This document shows positions 1 to 5,638 of a DNA stretch of 5,845 nucleotides, one piece after another. How positions within the stretch are numbered: the first letter of the stretch is position 1; each line of letters starts with the position of its first letter. Origin of the DNA: an uncultured Actinomycetes bacterium. GTDB lineage: Bacteria; Actinomycetota; Actinomycetes; Nanopelagicales; Nanopelagicaceae. A program made the position numbers and the translations under genes. Below the pieces are notes generated by a model. It did no database searches, had not been told where the DNA came from, and saw only the letters and a list, made by a program, of their open reading frames with translations. Location: contig CAITID010000135.1 of NCBI GenBank assembly GCA_903892335.1, positions 1 to 5,845 of the forward strand, in the 5' to 3' direction.

Positions 1-411
1 AATGGTGATGATATTAAAGAGTTGGTATTAGCTGGCAATGATCAAGTTTTTTCAACTTGGAACAAATCTGATCTAGTTATTTCAACGATTGCTGCCTTAA
101 ATAGCAAGGGCCGAAAGGCATTAATTTCTGGAGTTCTGCCTGAGCAATTCTTTTTAAATATTTCAGCGGGTAAGAAAAACCAGTACCTAGCTGTTAAAAA
201 ACGCTTTGATGTTGCCGTTGAGCAAATGATTGCCACTGAGCTTGCTAATAAAAATATATTAGATATTTTGGATGAGAGTAAGGGTATTTACGGGCGCAGA
301 TATGGTTTAAAGGAGGGGGGATTAACTGCGACTCTAGTTTCAGGGGCTACCCTTCCTATCAAAGTGCAGGCGATCACTACCGCCATTAAGTCTGGGAAAA
401 TAAAGCCGTAA
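1..411 (+). CDS. BMP/PnrA-family substrate-binding protein, C-terminal part (5' end outside window)
   Basis: The frame is open from the first base, so the gene begins upstream; 136 residues and the TAA stop are visible. The tail matches the C-terminal lobe of BMP (basic membrane protein/PnrA) periplasmic-binding-type proteins. The landmarks are an ISGVLPEQ segment where the family has its GVDxDQ hinge segment, then VKKRFDVAVEQ (family VKRVDVAVY), then YGLKEGG, and a final helix ending SGKIKP, as in family members ending DGKIKVP. Such proteins bind nucleosides outside the membrane for ABC importers. Oddities: the position of the conserved hinge Asp is Leu, while the Lys 20 residues later is kept, so ligand choice may differ from the downstream paralogue. 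The gene lies 155 bases before that second BMP gene in the same direction. Its codons are AT-rich, like the transporter genes and unlike the next gene. Family assignment is fairly sure; ligand unknown. Lipoprotein status cannot be judged without the N terminus. Confidence 0.72.
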   Translation, partial: NGDDIKELVLAGNDQVFSTWNKSDLVISTIAALNSKGRKALISGVLPEQFFLNISAGKKNQYLAVKKRFDVAVEQMIATELANKNILDILDESKGIYGRRYGLKEGGLTATLVSGATLPIKVQAITTAIKSGKIKP

Positions 412-412
412 A

Positions 413-458
413 CGCATATTTGTGCGCCTAGAACTTTAAACTCTTAATTTAGGGTTTA
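413..458 (+). terminator. Two weak stem-loops after the first gene, possible terminator
   Basis: Just after the stop codon there is a 5-bp hairpin (413-417 with 422-426, including one G-U pair, loop ATTT). It is followed by an 8-bp hairpin (437-444 with 451-458, one G-U pair, loop TAATTT). Neither has a proper T-tract behind it, so intrinsic termination is doubtful. The second stem overlaps the candidate -35 element of the next promoter. Some transcript end is expected here because the next gene appears to have its own promoter, but the sequence signal is weak. Confidence 0.25.
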
Positions 459-484
459 CTTCTGAGAATCTAAATTGTAATAAT
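455..484 (+). promoter_or_regulatory. Candidate promoter for the main BMP binding-protein gene
   Basis: TTTACT at 455-460 matches 4 of 6 bases of the TTGACA -35 consensus. AATAAT at 479-484 matches 5 of 6 bases of the TATAAT -10 consensus. The spacer is 18 bases, and a TG at 476-477 gives an extended -10. Transcription would start near base 490, leaving a leader of about 76 bases. An alternative -10 (TATAAG, 523-528) lacks a well-spaced -35. This is a consensus match only. Confidence 0.45.
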
Positions 485-488
485 CACA

Positions 489-516
489 GCACGGCGTTGC
501 GTGAGCGTAGTTGTGC
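489..516 (+). promoter_or_regulatory. Stem-loop in the 5' leader of the BMP gene
   Basis: Bases 489-495 (GCACGGC) can pair with 510-516 (GTTGTGC) over 7 bp, two of them G-U. After a small 2x2 internal loop, 498-500 pair with 505-507, capped by GTGA, a GNRA-type tetraloop. An overlapping smaller alternative hairpin is CCTT 516-519 with AAGG 526-529. If transcription starts near 490, the stem sits at the very 5' end of the mRNA, where such hairpins can protect against decay. I do not recognise it as a known riboswitch class. A regulatory role is inference. Confidence 0.35.
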
Positions 517-547
517 CTTCCATATAAGGTTCAGCAACAACCTACAA

Positions 548-562
548 CCCTACCTAGGAGGG
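548..562 (+). promoter_or_regulatory. Strong Shine-Dalgarno site with possible masking hairpin
   Basis: AGGAGG at 556-561 is a full match to the anti-16S sequence and lies 5 bases before the TTG start at 567, which settles the start of the BMP gene. An in-frame TAG at 555-557 overlaps it and rules out any longer protein. CCCT at 548-551 can pair with AGGG at 559-562, placing much of the Shine-Dalgarno site in a small hairpin. Only four base pairs are involved, so masking would be weak. Confidence 0.7.
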
Positions 563-566
563 CCAA

Positions 567-1592
567 TTGAGCAAGAAACTACGCGTTTTAAGCATCATCG
601 CCGCATCAACACTTGTTGCTGGCGTTGCTGTTGCACCAACTGCACAAGCTGGAACTAAGCAAAAAGTTTGCGTTGCACTAGACACTGGTGGCATCAACGA
701 CAAATCATTTAATGAACTTTCTTATGCTGGTGCAAAATCTGCTAAGGCAAAGGGATACGCATCATCTGTTGAGTACTTGCCAGCTGGTAAGTCATACGAT
801 GAGAATGTTAAGAAGTTTGTAGATAAAAAGTGCACCGTAATTGTTGGTGTTGGTTACGCACTAGGTGATGCAATCAAAGCATCTGCTATTGCAAACCCAG
901 GAATTAAATACATCATGGTTGATGAGGCTTCAGGTGCTGCAAATGTTAAGGGCCTAACTTACAAGACAAATGAGAACTCATTCCTTGCTGGATACATGGC
1001 TGCTGGTTACTCAAAGACTGGTGTAGTTGCTACATACGGTGGAGCTCCATACCCAACCGTAACTATCTTCATGGATGGCTTTGCTAGAGGTGTTGAGTAC
1101 TACAACGATGTCAAGAACAAGAATGTAAAAGTACTTGGCTGGGATACAAAGACCAAAATTGGAACTTTCGTCGGTGACTTTGAGAACCAAGTAAAAGCAA
1201 AGGAAATTTCTGTTGCGTTTGAGGGTCAAAAGGCAGACATTATTTTCCCAGTAGGTGGCTCATTAGTAGTCGGTACTGTTGAAAACTCACTAAAGACAAA
1301 GAAGTCAATTGCTCTTTGGGTAGATGCAGATGCTCACCTTGCTGCTCCTAAGTATGATTCAGTAGTTATGATCTCAGTACTTAAGGGACTTCAGGGAAGC
1401 GTTGAGCTAGCTATCAAATCAGTATTCGATGGCAAGTTCACAAATGCTCCATACGTAGGAACACTTGCAAACAAGGGTGTAGGACTTTCTCCACTATATG
1501 GAAAGTACAAGACCGCAATTCCTGCCTCATTGCAAAAAGAGGTAAATGAATTAGCAAAGGACATCGCAGCTGGATGGGTTCCTGCTAATTAA
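567..1592 (+). CDS. BMP/PnrA-family nucleoside-binding protein of an ABC importer
   Basis: This is the extracellular solute-binding protein (341 aa) that captures the substrate for the transporter encoded downstream, very probably a nucleoside. Residues 1-28 form a Sec signal peptide: Lys-Lys-Leu-Arg near the start, a hydrophobic core, and an AQA cleavage site before Gly29. There is no lipobox Cys. Family landmarks follow: DTGGINDKSFNE (39-50, the N-terminal ligand loop), VIVGVG (91-96), MVDEA (117-121), SFLAGYMAA (138-146), MDGFARGV (169-176), ADIIFPVGG (223-231) and WVDADA (251-256). Asp253 and Lys273 have the 20-residue spacing I recall for ribose-contacting residues in treponemal PnrA. 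The mature protein has just two cysteines, Cys35 and Cys89, a likely disulfide. The TTG start is fixed by a strong Shine-Dalgarno site and an in-frame stop just upstream; no in-frame ATG exists near the N terminus. Codon choice (14 TAC, 3 TAT) suggests high expression. Family is sure; the exact nucleoside is not. Confidence 0.93.
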   Translation: MSKKLRVLSIIAASTLVAGVAVAPTAQAGTKQKVCVALDTGGINDKSFNELSYAGAKSAKAKGYASSVEYLPAGKSYDENVKKFVDKKCTVIVGVGYALGDAIKASAIANPGIKYIMVDEASGAANVKGLTYKTNENSFLAGYMAAGYSKTGVVATYGGAPYPTVTIFMDGFARGVEYYNDVKNKNVKVLGWDTKTKIGTFVGDFENQVKAKEISVAFEGQKADIIFPVGGSLVVGTVENSLKTKKSIALWVDADAHLAAPKYDSVVMISVLKGLQGSVELAIKSVFDGKFTNAPYVGTLANKGVGLSPLYGKYKTAIPASLQKEVNELAKDIAAGWVPAN

Positions 1593-1616
1593 TTGATCGA
1601 CTAATACTTGATCAAT
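1592..1616 (+). repeat. Short inverted repeat after the BMP gene
   Basis: ATTGATC (1592-1598) and its exact reverse complement GATCAAT (1610-1616) are separated by 11 bases, starting at the last base of the BMP stop codon. The second arm lies within the palindrome TTGATCAA (1608-1615). It could fold as a small hairpin before the terminator and shield the 3' end of the mRNA, or serve as a protein-binding dyad. Chance occurrence in AT-rich DNA is possible. Confidence 0.35.
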
Positions 1617-1627
1617 ATGTAGTATCG

Positions 1628-1666
1628 CTGGGTGAGTTAGATTTCTAACTCACCCAGTTTCTATTT
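1628..1666 (+). terminator. Strong intrinsic terminator between binding-protein and transporter genes
   Basis: CTGGGTGAGTTAG (1628-1640) and CTAACTCACCCAG (1645-1657) form a perfect 13-bp stem with the four-base loop ATTT. A T-rich run, TTTCTATTT, follows at 1658-1666. This is a standard Rho-independent terminator. Leaky read-through would yield much more binding-protein mRNA than transporter mRNA, as is usual for binding-protein-dependent importers. No convincing promoter was seen between it and the ATPase start, so read-through (or an atypical promoter) is needed for the downstream genes. Confidence 0.88.
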
Positions 1667-1691
1667 ATTCTGAATTAAAAATGGAGCACAA

Positions 1692-3185
1692 ATGTCATTA
1701 GAGTTAAAGGGAATTAGCAAGAGCTTTGGTTCCCTGGTGGCTAATGAATCTATTGATCTAAAGGTAGATACCGGCGAGATTTTGGCAATCCTTGGCGAAA
1801 ATGGCGCCGGAAAATCCACGCTAATGAATATTGTTTATGGATTATTACAATCTGATTCTGGTGAAATATATGTAGATGGCAAAGTTGTCAAGATTAACTC
1901 ACCAGCAGATGCCTTAAGTGTTGGAATTGGAATGGTTCATCAACACTTTATGTTGATTCCTGTTTTTACGGTAGCCGAAAATATTATTTTAGGACATGAA
2001 GATGTGCACAGAGGACGATTAACTCTGCATGAAGCAAAGGTTAAAATTAAGAAGATATCTGATGACTTTAAATTTGAGATAGACCCAGATGCAATAGTGG
2101 AAGAGCTGCCAGTTGGAATACAGCAAAGAGTTGAGATTATTCGGGCTCTTATCTATGACGCAAAAGTTTTAATTTTAGACGAGCCGACTGCTGTCTTAAC
2201 GCCACAAGAAACTGATGAACTTTTAAACATAATGCGAACTCTTAAATCCAAGGGAACTTCAATAATTTTTATCACTCATAAATTAAGAGAGGTAAAGGCG
2301 GTTGCTGATCGAATTTCAGTTATTAGGCGAGGAAAGGTTGTCGGGACAACATCGCCTACCGCTACACAAGAGGAGTTAGCCAGCATGATGGTGGGCCATG
2401 AGGTGGATCTGACGGCAAGAAAATCTGCCTCCACGACAGGAAGAAAAATTCTTGAGGTTACAAATTTAAATGTCTTTGATGGCTTAGGCCGAAAAATAAT
2501 TAAGGATTTATCATTAGAGATTAAAGCAGGTGAAATTTTAGCTATTGCAGGCGTGCAAGGAAATGGTCAATCTGAGCTCGCAAGAGCTTTGATTAATCTA
2601 GAGGATCATGTAACTGGCTCTATAAAATTAGACTCAGAAGAGATCGTTGGAAAGAGCGTCCATGAAGCGCTGCAATCAGGAATTGCTTATGTTCCAGAAT
2701 CTCGCGAATTGGATGGCTTAATTGGTAGTTTTAGTATTGCCGAAAATTTAATTTTAGATGTGCATAGCGTTTCGCCGGTGTCTAAAAATGGTCAATTAAA
2801 CATAAATTACGTAAATAATAATGCAGATAAATTGATCAAGGAGTTTGATGTAAGAACCCAAAGCATTTTTGATACTGCATCCTCCCTGTCTGGTGGAAAC
2901 AAACAAAAAGTTGTCCTAGCACGCGAACTGTCTAGATCGGTGAAATTGGTGATCGTATCCCAACCAACTCGTGGCTTAGACGTTGGTTCAATTGAGTTCG
3001 TTCACGAAAGATTGATTGCAGAAAAAGATTCTGGCAGAGCTGTCTTGTTAATTAGTTCAGAGTTGGATGAGGTTTACGGTTTAGCGGATCGAATTGCAGT
3101 TATTTATAAGGGCGAAATTCTTGGTGTTACAGATTCATCAATCAGTCGCGAAAAACTAGGATTAATGATGGCTGGTGTTAAATAA
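1692..3185 (+). CDS. Double-domain ABC ATPase of a BMP-type nucleoside importer
   Basis: This cytoplasmic ATPase (497 aa) powers import; it is of the NupO/YufO type, related to the sugar ATPases MglA and RbsA. The first nucleotide-binding domain is intact: Walker A GENGAGKST (35-43), Q-loop Gln84, signature-like LPVGIQQR (139-146), Walker B LILDEP (160-165) and switch His196. The second is degenerate in the way usual for this family: Walker A reads GVQGNGQSE (287-295) with Gln for the catalytic Lys, the Walker B end is VSQPT with Gln424 for Glu, and the switch position is SSE (455-457) not His. Its signature LSGGNKQK (399-406) is canonical. One composite site, first-domain Walker A/B with second-domain signature, should therefore do the hydrolysis. 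The ATG at 1692 has GGAG at 1683-1686, 5 bases upstream. It follows the terminator and overlaps the first permease by one base. A sugar transporter is possible from motifs alone, but the BMP and cdd neighbours argue for nucleosides. Confidence 0.94.
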   Translation: MSLELKGISKSFGSLVANESIDLKVDTGEILAILGENGAGKSTLMNIVYGLLQSDSGEIYVDGKVVKINSPADALSVGIGMVHQHFMLIPVFTVAENIILGHEDVHRGRLTLHEAKVKIKKISDDFKFEIDPDAIVEELPVGIQQRVEIIRALIYDAKVLILDEPTAVLTPQETDELLNIMRTLKSKGTSIIFITHKLREVKAVADRISVIRRGKVVGTTSPTATQEELASMMVGHEVDLTARKSASTTGRKILEVTNLNVFDGLGRKIIKDLSLEIKAGEILAIAGVQGNGQSELARALINLEDHVTGSIKLDSEEIVGKSVHEALQSGIAYVPESRELDGLIGSFSIAENLILDVHSVSPVSKNGQLNINYVNNNADKLIKEFDVRTQSIFDTASSLSGGNKQKVVLARELSRSVKLVIVSQPTRGLDVGSIEFVHERLIAEKDSGRAVLLISSELDEVYGLADRIAVIYKGEILGVTDSSISREKLGLMMAGVK

Positions 3186-4357
3186 TGTTACGACAATTGA
3201 AGAAAATTAAGAATGTAACACAGTTGCCATTCCTAGCATTTATTTTTGCTTTTCTAATCGGTGGCATCATAATTGCGCTCACCGACTCTGAAGTAATGTC
3301 TAACTTAAATTCTCCTAGAAAATTTCTTACCTCATTCTTGGCAAAAATCGGAAATTCATTTTTAGCAATATTCCAAGGTTCAATCTATGATGTAAATCTG
3401 GCAAGAGGTGAATCTTTCTTTAAAGGTTTTTATCCATTATCGGATACTGTTGTAAATGCCACACCTTTGATATTGGCTGGTTTGGCCGTTTCATTAGCAT
3501 TTAAATCTGGATTGTTTAATATTGGCGCACAAGGTCAGTTTATTTTTGGCGCGATTGGTGCTTCCTACATCGGCTTTAATTTTGAATTTCCATCGCTCAT
3601 CCATATCCCACTAGCACTTACTGCTGGAATTATTTGTGCTGGAATTTATGGTGGATTTGTTGGATTCTTAAAAGCGAAAACTGGAGCACATGAAGTGATT
3701 GTGACAATAATGTTGAACTACATTGCTGCCTTCTTCTTATTATGGTTGTTAAAAACTGAAACTTTCCTAAGGCCCGGCAATATTAATCCAATTGCACCTG
3801 AAGTGAAGGAAAGTGCTCAGCTTCCATTATTTTTAGGTGAGGATCTTAGAATTCATGCCGGAATTTTTATTGCCCTAATTACCGCAATTTTTGTTTGGTG
3901 GTTGTTGAATAAGAGCACCTTAGGATTTAAATTTAGAGCAGTTGGCGCCAATGCAAATGCTGCTAAGACCGCAGGTATCTCAACTAGTTTTGTTACATTC
4001 TCAACTATGTTTATTTGCGGGGCACTCGCTGGCCTGGGTGGCGCGGTTCATGTTCTGGGTACCAACCACGCGCTCGGAGCGGATATCGGTGGTAGCTATG
4101 GTTTTGATGCAATAACTGTTGCTTTACTGGGCCGAGCGTCAGTTCTAGGAACAGTTTTGGCCGCCTTTTTATTTGGAGCGCTGCAAACTAGTGGCCTGAA
4201 CTTATTATCAGTAACTGGGACTCCATTTGAAATAGTTCAAGTTATTCAAGCATTAATTGTGCTCTTTATCGCTACCCCTGCTTTAATCAAATTTATATTT
4301 AGAGTTAAGAGTGAAACTGCTGAAAAAACCATTACAGCAAAAGGTTGGAACGGCTAA
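3185..4357 (+). CDS. ABC transporter permease 1 (BPD_transp_2 family, NupP/YufP-like)
   Basis: This 390-aa inner-membrane protein forms half of the import channel. A first hydrophobic helix (about 15-32) is followed by a polar, presumably external stretch (33-88) and then a multi-helix core. Family landmarks are FKSGLFNIGAQGQF (106-119), GAHEVIVTIMLNYIA (167-181) and RAVGANANAAKTAGI (251-265), the last probably in the cytoplasmic loop that contacts the ATPase. Further hydrophobic segments lie at about 92-105, 120-131, 141-161, 172-189, 224-241, 268-290, 305-335 and 350-371. The ATG start overlaps the ATPase stop as TAATG (3183-3187), and no clear Shine-Dalgarno site precedes it, so translation probably depends on ribosomes finishing the ATPase. 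It should pair with the permease encoded next as a heterodimer. The family is confident; substrate is inferred from context. Confidence 0.92.
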   Translation: MLRQLKKIKNVTQLPFLAFIFAFLIGGIIIALTDSEVMSNLNSPRKFLTSFLAKIGNSFLAIFQGSIYDVNLARGESFFKGFYPLSDTVVNATPLILAGLAVSLAFKSGLFNIGAQGQFIFGAIGASYIGFNFEFPSLIHIPLALTAGIICAGIYGGFVGFLKAKTGAHEVIVTIMLNYIAAFFLLWLLKTETFLRPGNINPIAPEVKESAQLPLFLGEDLRIHAGIFIALITAIFVWWLLNKSTLGFKFRAVGANANAAKTAGISTSFVTFSTMFICGALAGLGGAVHVLGTNHALGADIGGSYGFDAITVALLGRASVLGTVLAAFLFGALQTSGLNLLSVTGTPFEIVQVIQALIVLFIATPALIKFIFRVKSETAEKTITAKGWNG

Positions 4358-5613
4358 TGAAATATTTGAGCGCAATTCAAAAACGCCAACTGCGCGGAAT
4401 TCAAGTGATGTCTTTGCTATTAGTTTTATTCTCATTTGTTTTCTACTTTAATTCTACGAAAGTCGAAGATATAACCTTCGGTTTTGTAATTGACCAAGAA
4501 TGGCAATTGATCAATGAATGGGTTGTTGCTTCAAAGAGCGGCTCTGGATTGTTTTTGCTACTAGCTTTAATTGGGGTTGCTCTGGCTTATCTTCAGTTTA
4601 GAAACGGTAAGCAAATTGTCACAGGCGGTTTCATATTTGGATTTGGAATAATCTTGGCATTCTTGTGCTGGACGGCAAGCGGAAAATTTGTGCCATTTAC
4701 TGGTATTTTGCAGGGAGCGATTATGTTCTCTGTTCCCTTAATTTTTGGTTCCCTCTCTGGGCTGCTATGTGAGAAATCTGGTGTTATCAATATTGCCATC
4801 GAGGGACAACTTCTATTTGCCGCCTGTGTTTCTGCGATGATCGCAAGCATTAGCCAAAATGTATTTATAGGTCTGGTTTTTGCACCAATTGCCGGCATGC
4901 TGGTTTCATTCCTGCTGGCCTTTTTTGCAATCAAGTATCAGGTTGACCAAGTAATTCTAGGTTTTGTTCTCAATGTGTTAGTTATCGGATTGACTGGATA
5001 CATTTACTCAAAACTACTTGTTCCATATGGTGATGTTTGGAATCTCGGTCCGACCTTTGACAGAACTCCAATCCCACTACTTTCAAAACTTCCAATTATT
5101 GGCCCAATCTTGTTTAATCAAACCATCATTGTTTATTTGATGTATCTAATAGTTTTTGTAATTCAATTTGCAATGTTTAAAACCCGTTGGGGTTTGCGCA
5201 CGAGAGCCATTGGTGAGTTACCAATTGCAGCTGACAGTGTAGGTATTGATGTTAACCGTCTTCGCTACAAAAATGTTTTATTGGCCGGATTAGTTGCGGG
5301 TATTGGTGGCTCGTACTTTACTTTGGGCGCTGTAGGAAGCTTTACAAAAGAGATGACGGCAGGAGCTGGTTTTATCGCACTGGCCTGTTTAATTTTTGGA
5401 AAATGGACTCCAAGGGGTGCGGTAACAGCTGCATTGTTTTTTGGATTCACTACGAGTTTACAAAGTAACCTCTCAATAATCGGAGTTTCGATACCTTCCG
5501 AATTCATGTTAATGGTGCCTTACATTGCAACGATCATCGCCGTCTCTGGCGTAGTTGGTCGCGTTCGTGCTCCTGCAGCCGATGGCATCCCATACTCACG
5601 CGGTAATAGATAA
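4357..5613 (+). CDS. ABC transporter permease 2 (BPD_transp_2 family, NupQ/YufQ-like, N-terminally extended)
   Basis: This is the second channel subunit, 418 aa from the ATG at 4357. Family landmarks are GLLCEKSGVINIAIEGQLL (135-153), QVDQVILGFVLN (195-206) and GLRTRAIGELPIAADSVGI (279-297), the last a likely ATPase-contact loop, and PRGAVTAALFFGF near the end. Three added hydrophobic helices (about 17-31, 64-80 and 89-105) precede the core, making it some 100 residues longer than the roughly 320-residue Bacillus type; this length is common in actinobacteria as far as I recall. The start overlaps the permease 1 stop as TAATG (4355-4359). A GGA at 4347-4349 gives a modest Shine-Dalgarno match 7 bases upstream. 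An in-frame TTG at 4345 would add four residues but is less likely than the coupled ATG. The ATP-driving subunit and permease partner are encoded just upstream; cdd follows after 25 bases. Confidence 0.92.
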   Translation: MKYLSAIQKRQLRGIQVMSLLLVLFSFVFYFNSTKVEDITFGFVIDQEWQLINEWVVASKSGSGLFLLLALIGVALAYLQFRNGKQIVTGGFIFGFGIILAFLCWTASGKFVPFTGILQGAIMFSVPLIFGSLSGLLCEKSGVINIAIEGQLLFAACVSAMIASISQNVFIGLVFAPIAGMLVSFLLAFFAIKYQVDQVILGFVLNVLVIGLTGYIYSKLLVPYGDVWNLGPTFDRTPIPLLSKLPIIGPILFNQTIIVYLMYLIVFVIQFAMFKTRWGLRTRAIGELPIAADSVGIDVNRLRYKNVLLAGLVAGIGGSYFTLGAVGSFTKEMTAGAGFIALACLIFGKWTPRGAVTAALFFGFTTSLQSNLSIIGVSIPSEFMLMVPYIATIIAVSGVVGRVRAPAADGIPYSRGNR

Positions 5614-5638
5614 TTTAATTTCGTAGGACAATTACCCC

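Noticed and set aside
42..236. Open frame on the minus strand within the first gene
   Set aside because: It lies wholly within a recognisable coding region, has no family motifs and no convincing ribosome binding site; it is an antisense shadow.
311..320. AGGAGGGGGG, a strong Shine-Dalgarno-like sequence with a G6 run inside the first gene
   Set aside because: It encodes the conserved Lys-Glu-Gly-Gly of the family YGLKEGG segment, the frame continues intact after it, and no ATG, GTG or TTG start at a suitable distance opens a plausible gene.
485..566. Purine or other known riboswitch in the BMP leader
   Set aside because: I could not find the conserved loop sequences or three-way junction of purine riboswitches, nor those of another class I know; only simple hairpins are supported.
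1011..1229. Open frame on the minus strand within the BMP gene
   Set aside because: Antisense to a well-conserved coding region, with no recognisable protein features.
4345..4356. TTG at 4345 as the start of permease 2
   Set aside because: The in-frame ATG at 4357 overlaps the previous stop exactly as at the other junction and has a modest Shine-Dalgarno match; the TTG has none at better spacing.
4593..4934. 113-codon open frame on the minus strand within permease 2
   Set aside because: Its composition is the complement of hydrophobic membrane-helix codons, and it has no own motifs; permease 2 is clearly the real gene.
5265..5507. 80-codon open frame on the minus strand within permease 2
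   Set aside because: Same reasoning: antisense shadow of a conserved membrane protein.
1692..5613. Sugar (ribose/galactose-type) ABC importer
   Set aside because: The ATPase resembles MglA/RbsA, but the permease motifs, the BMP binding protein and the adjacent cdd fit a nucleoside importer better.
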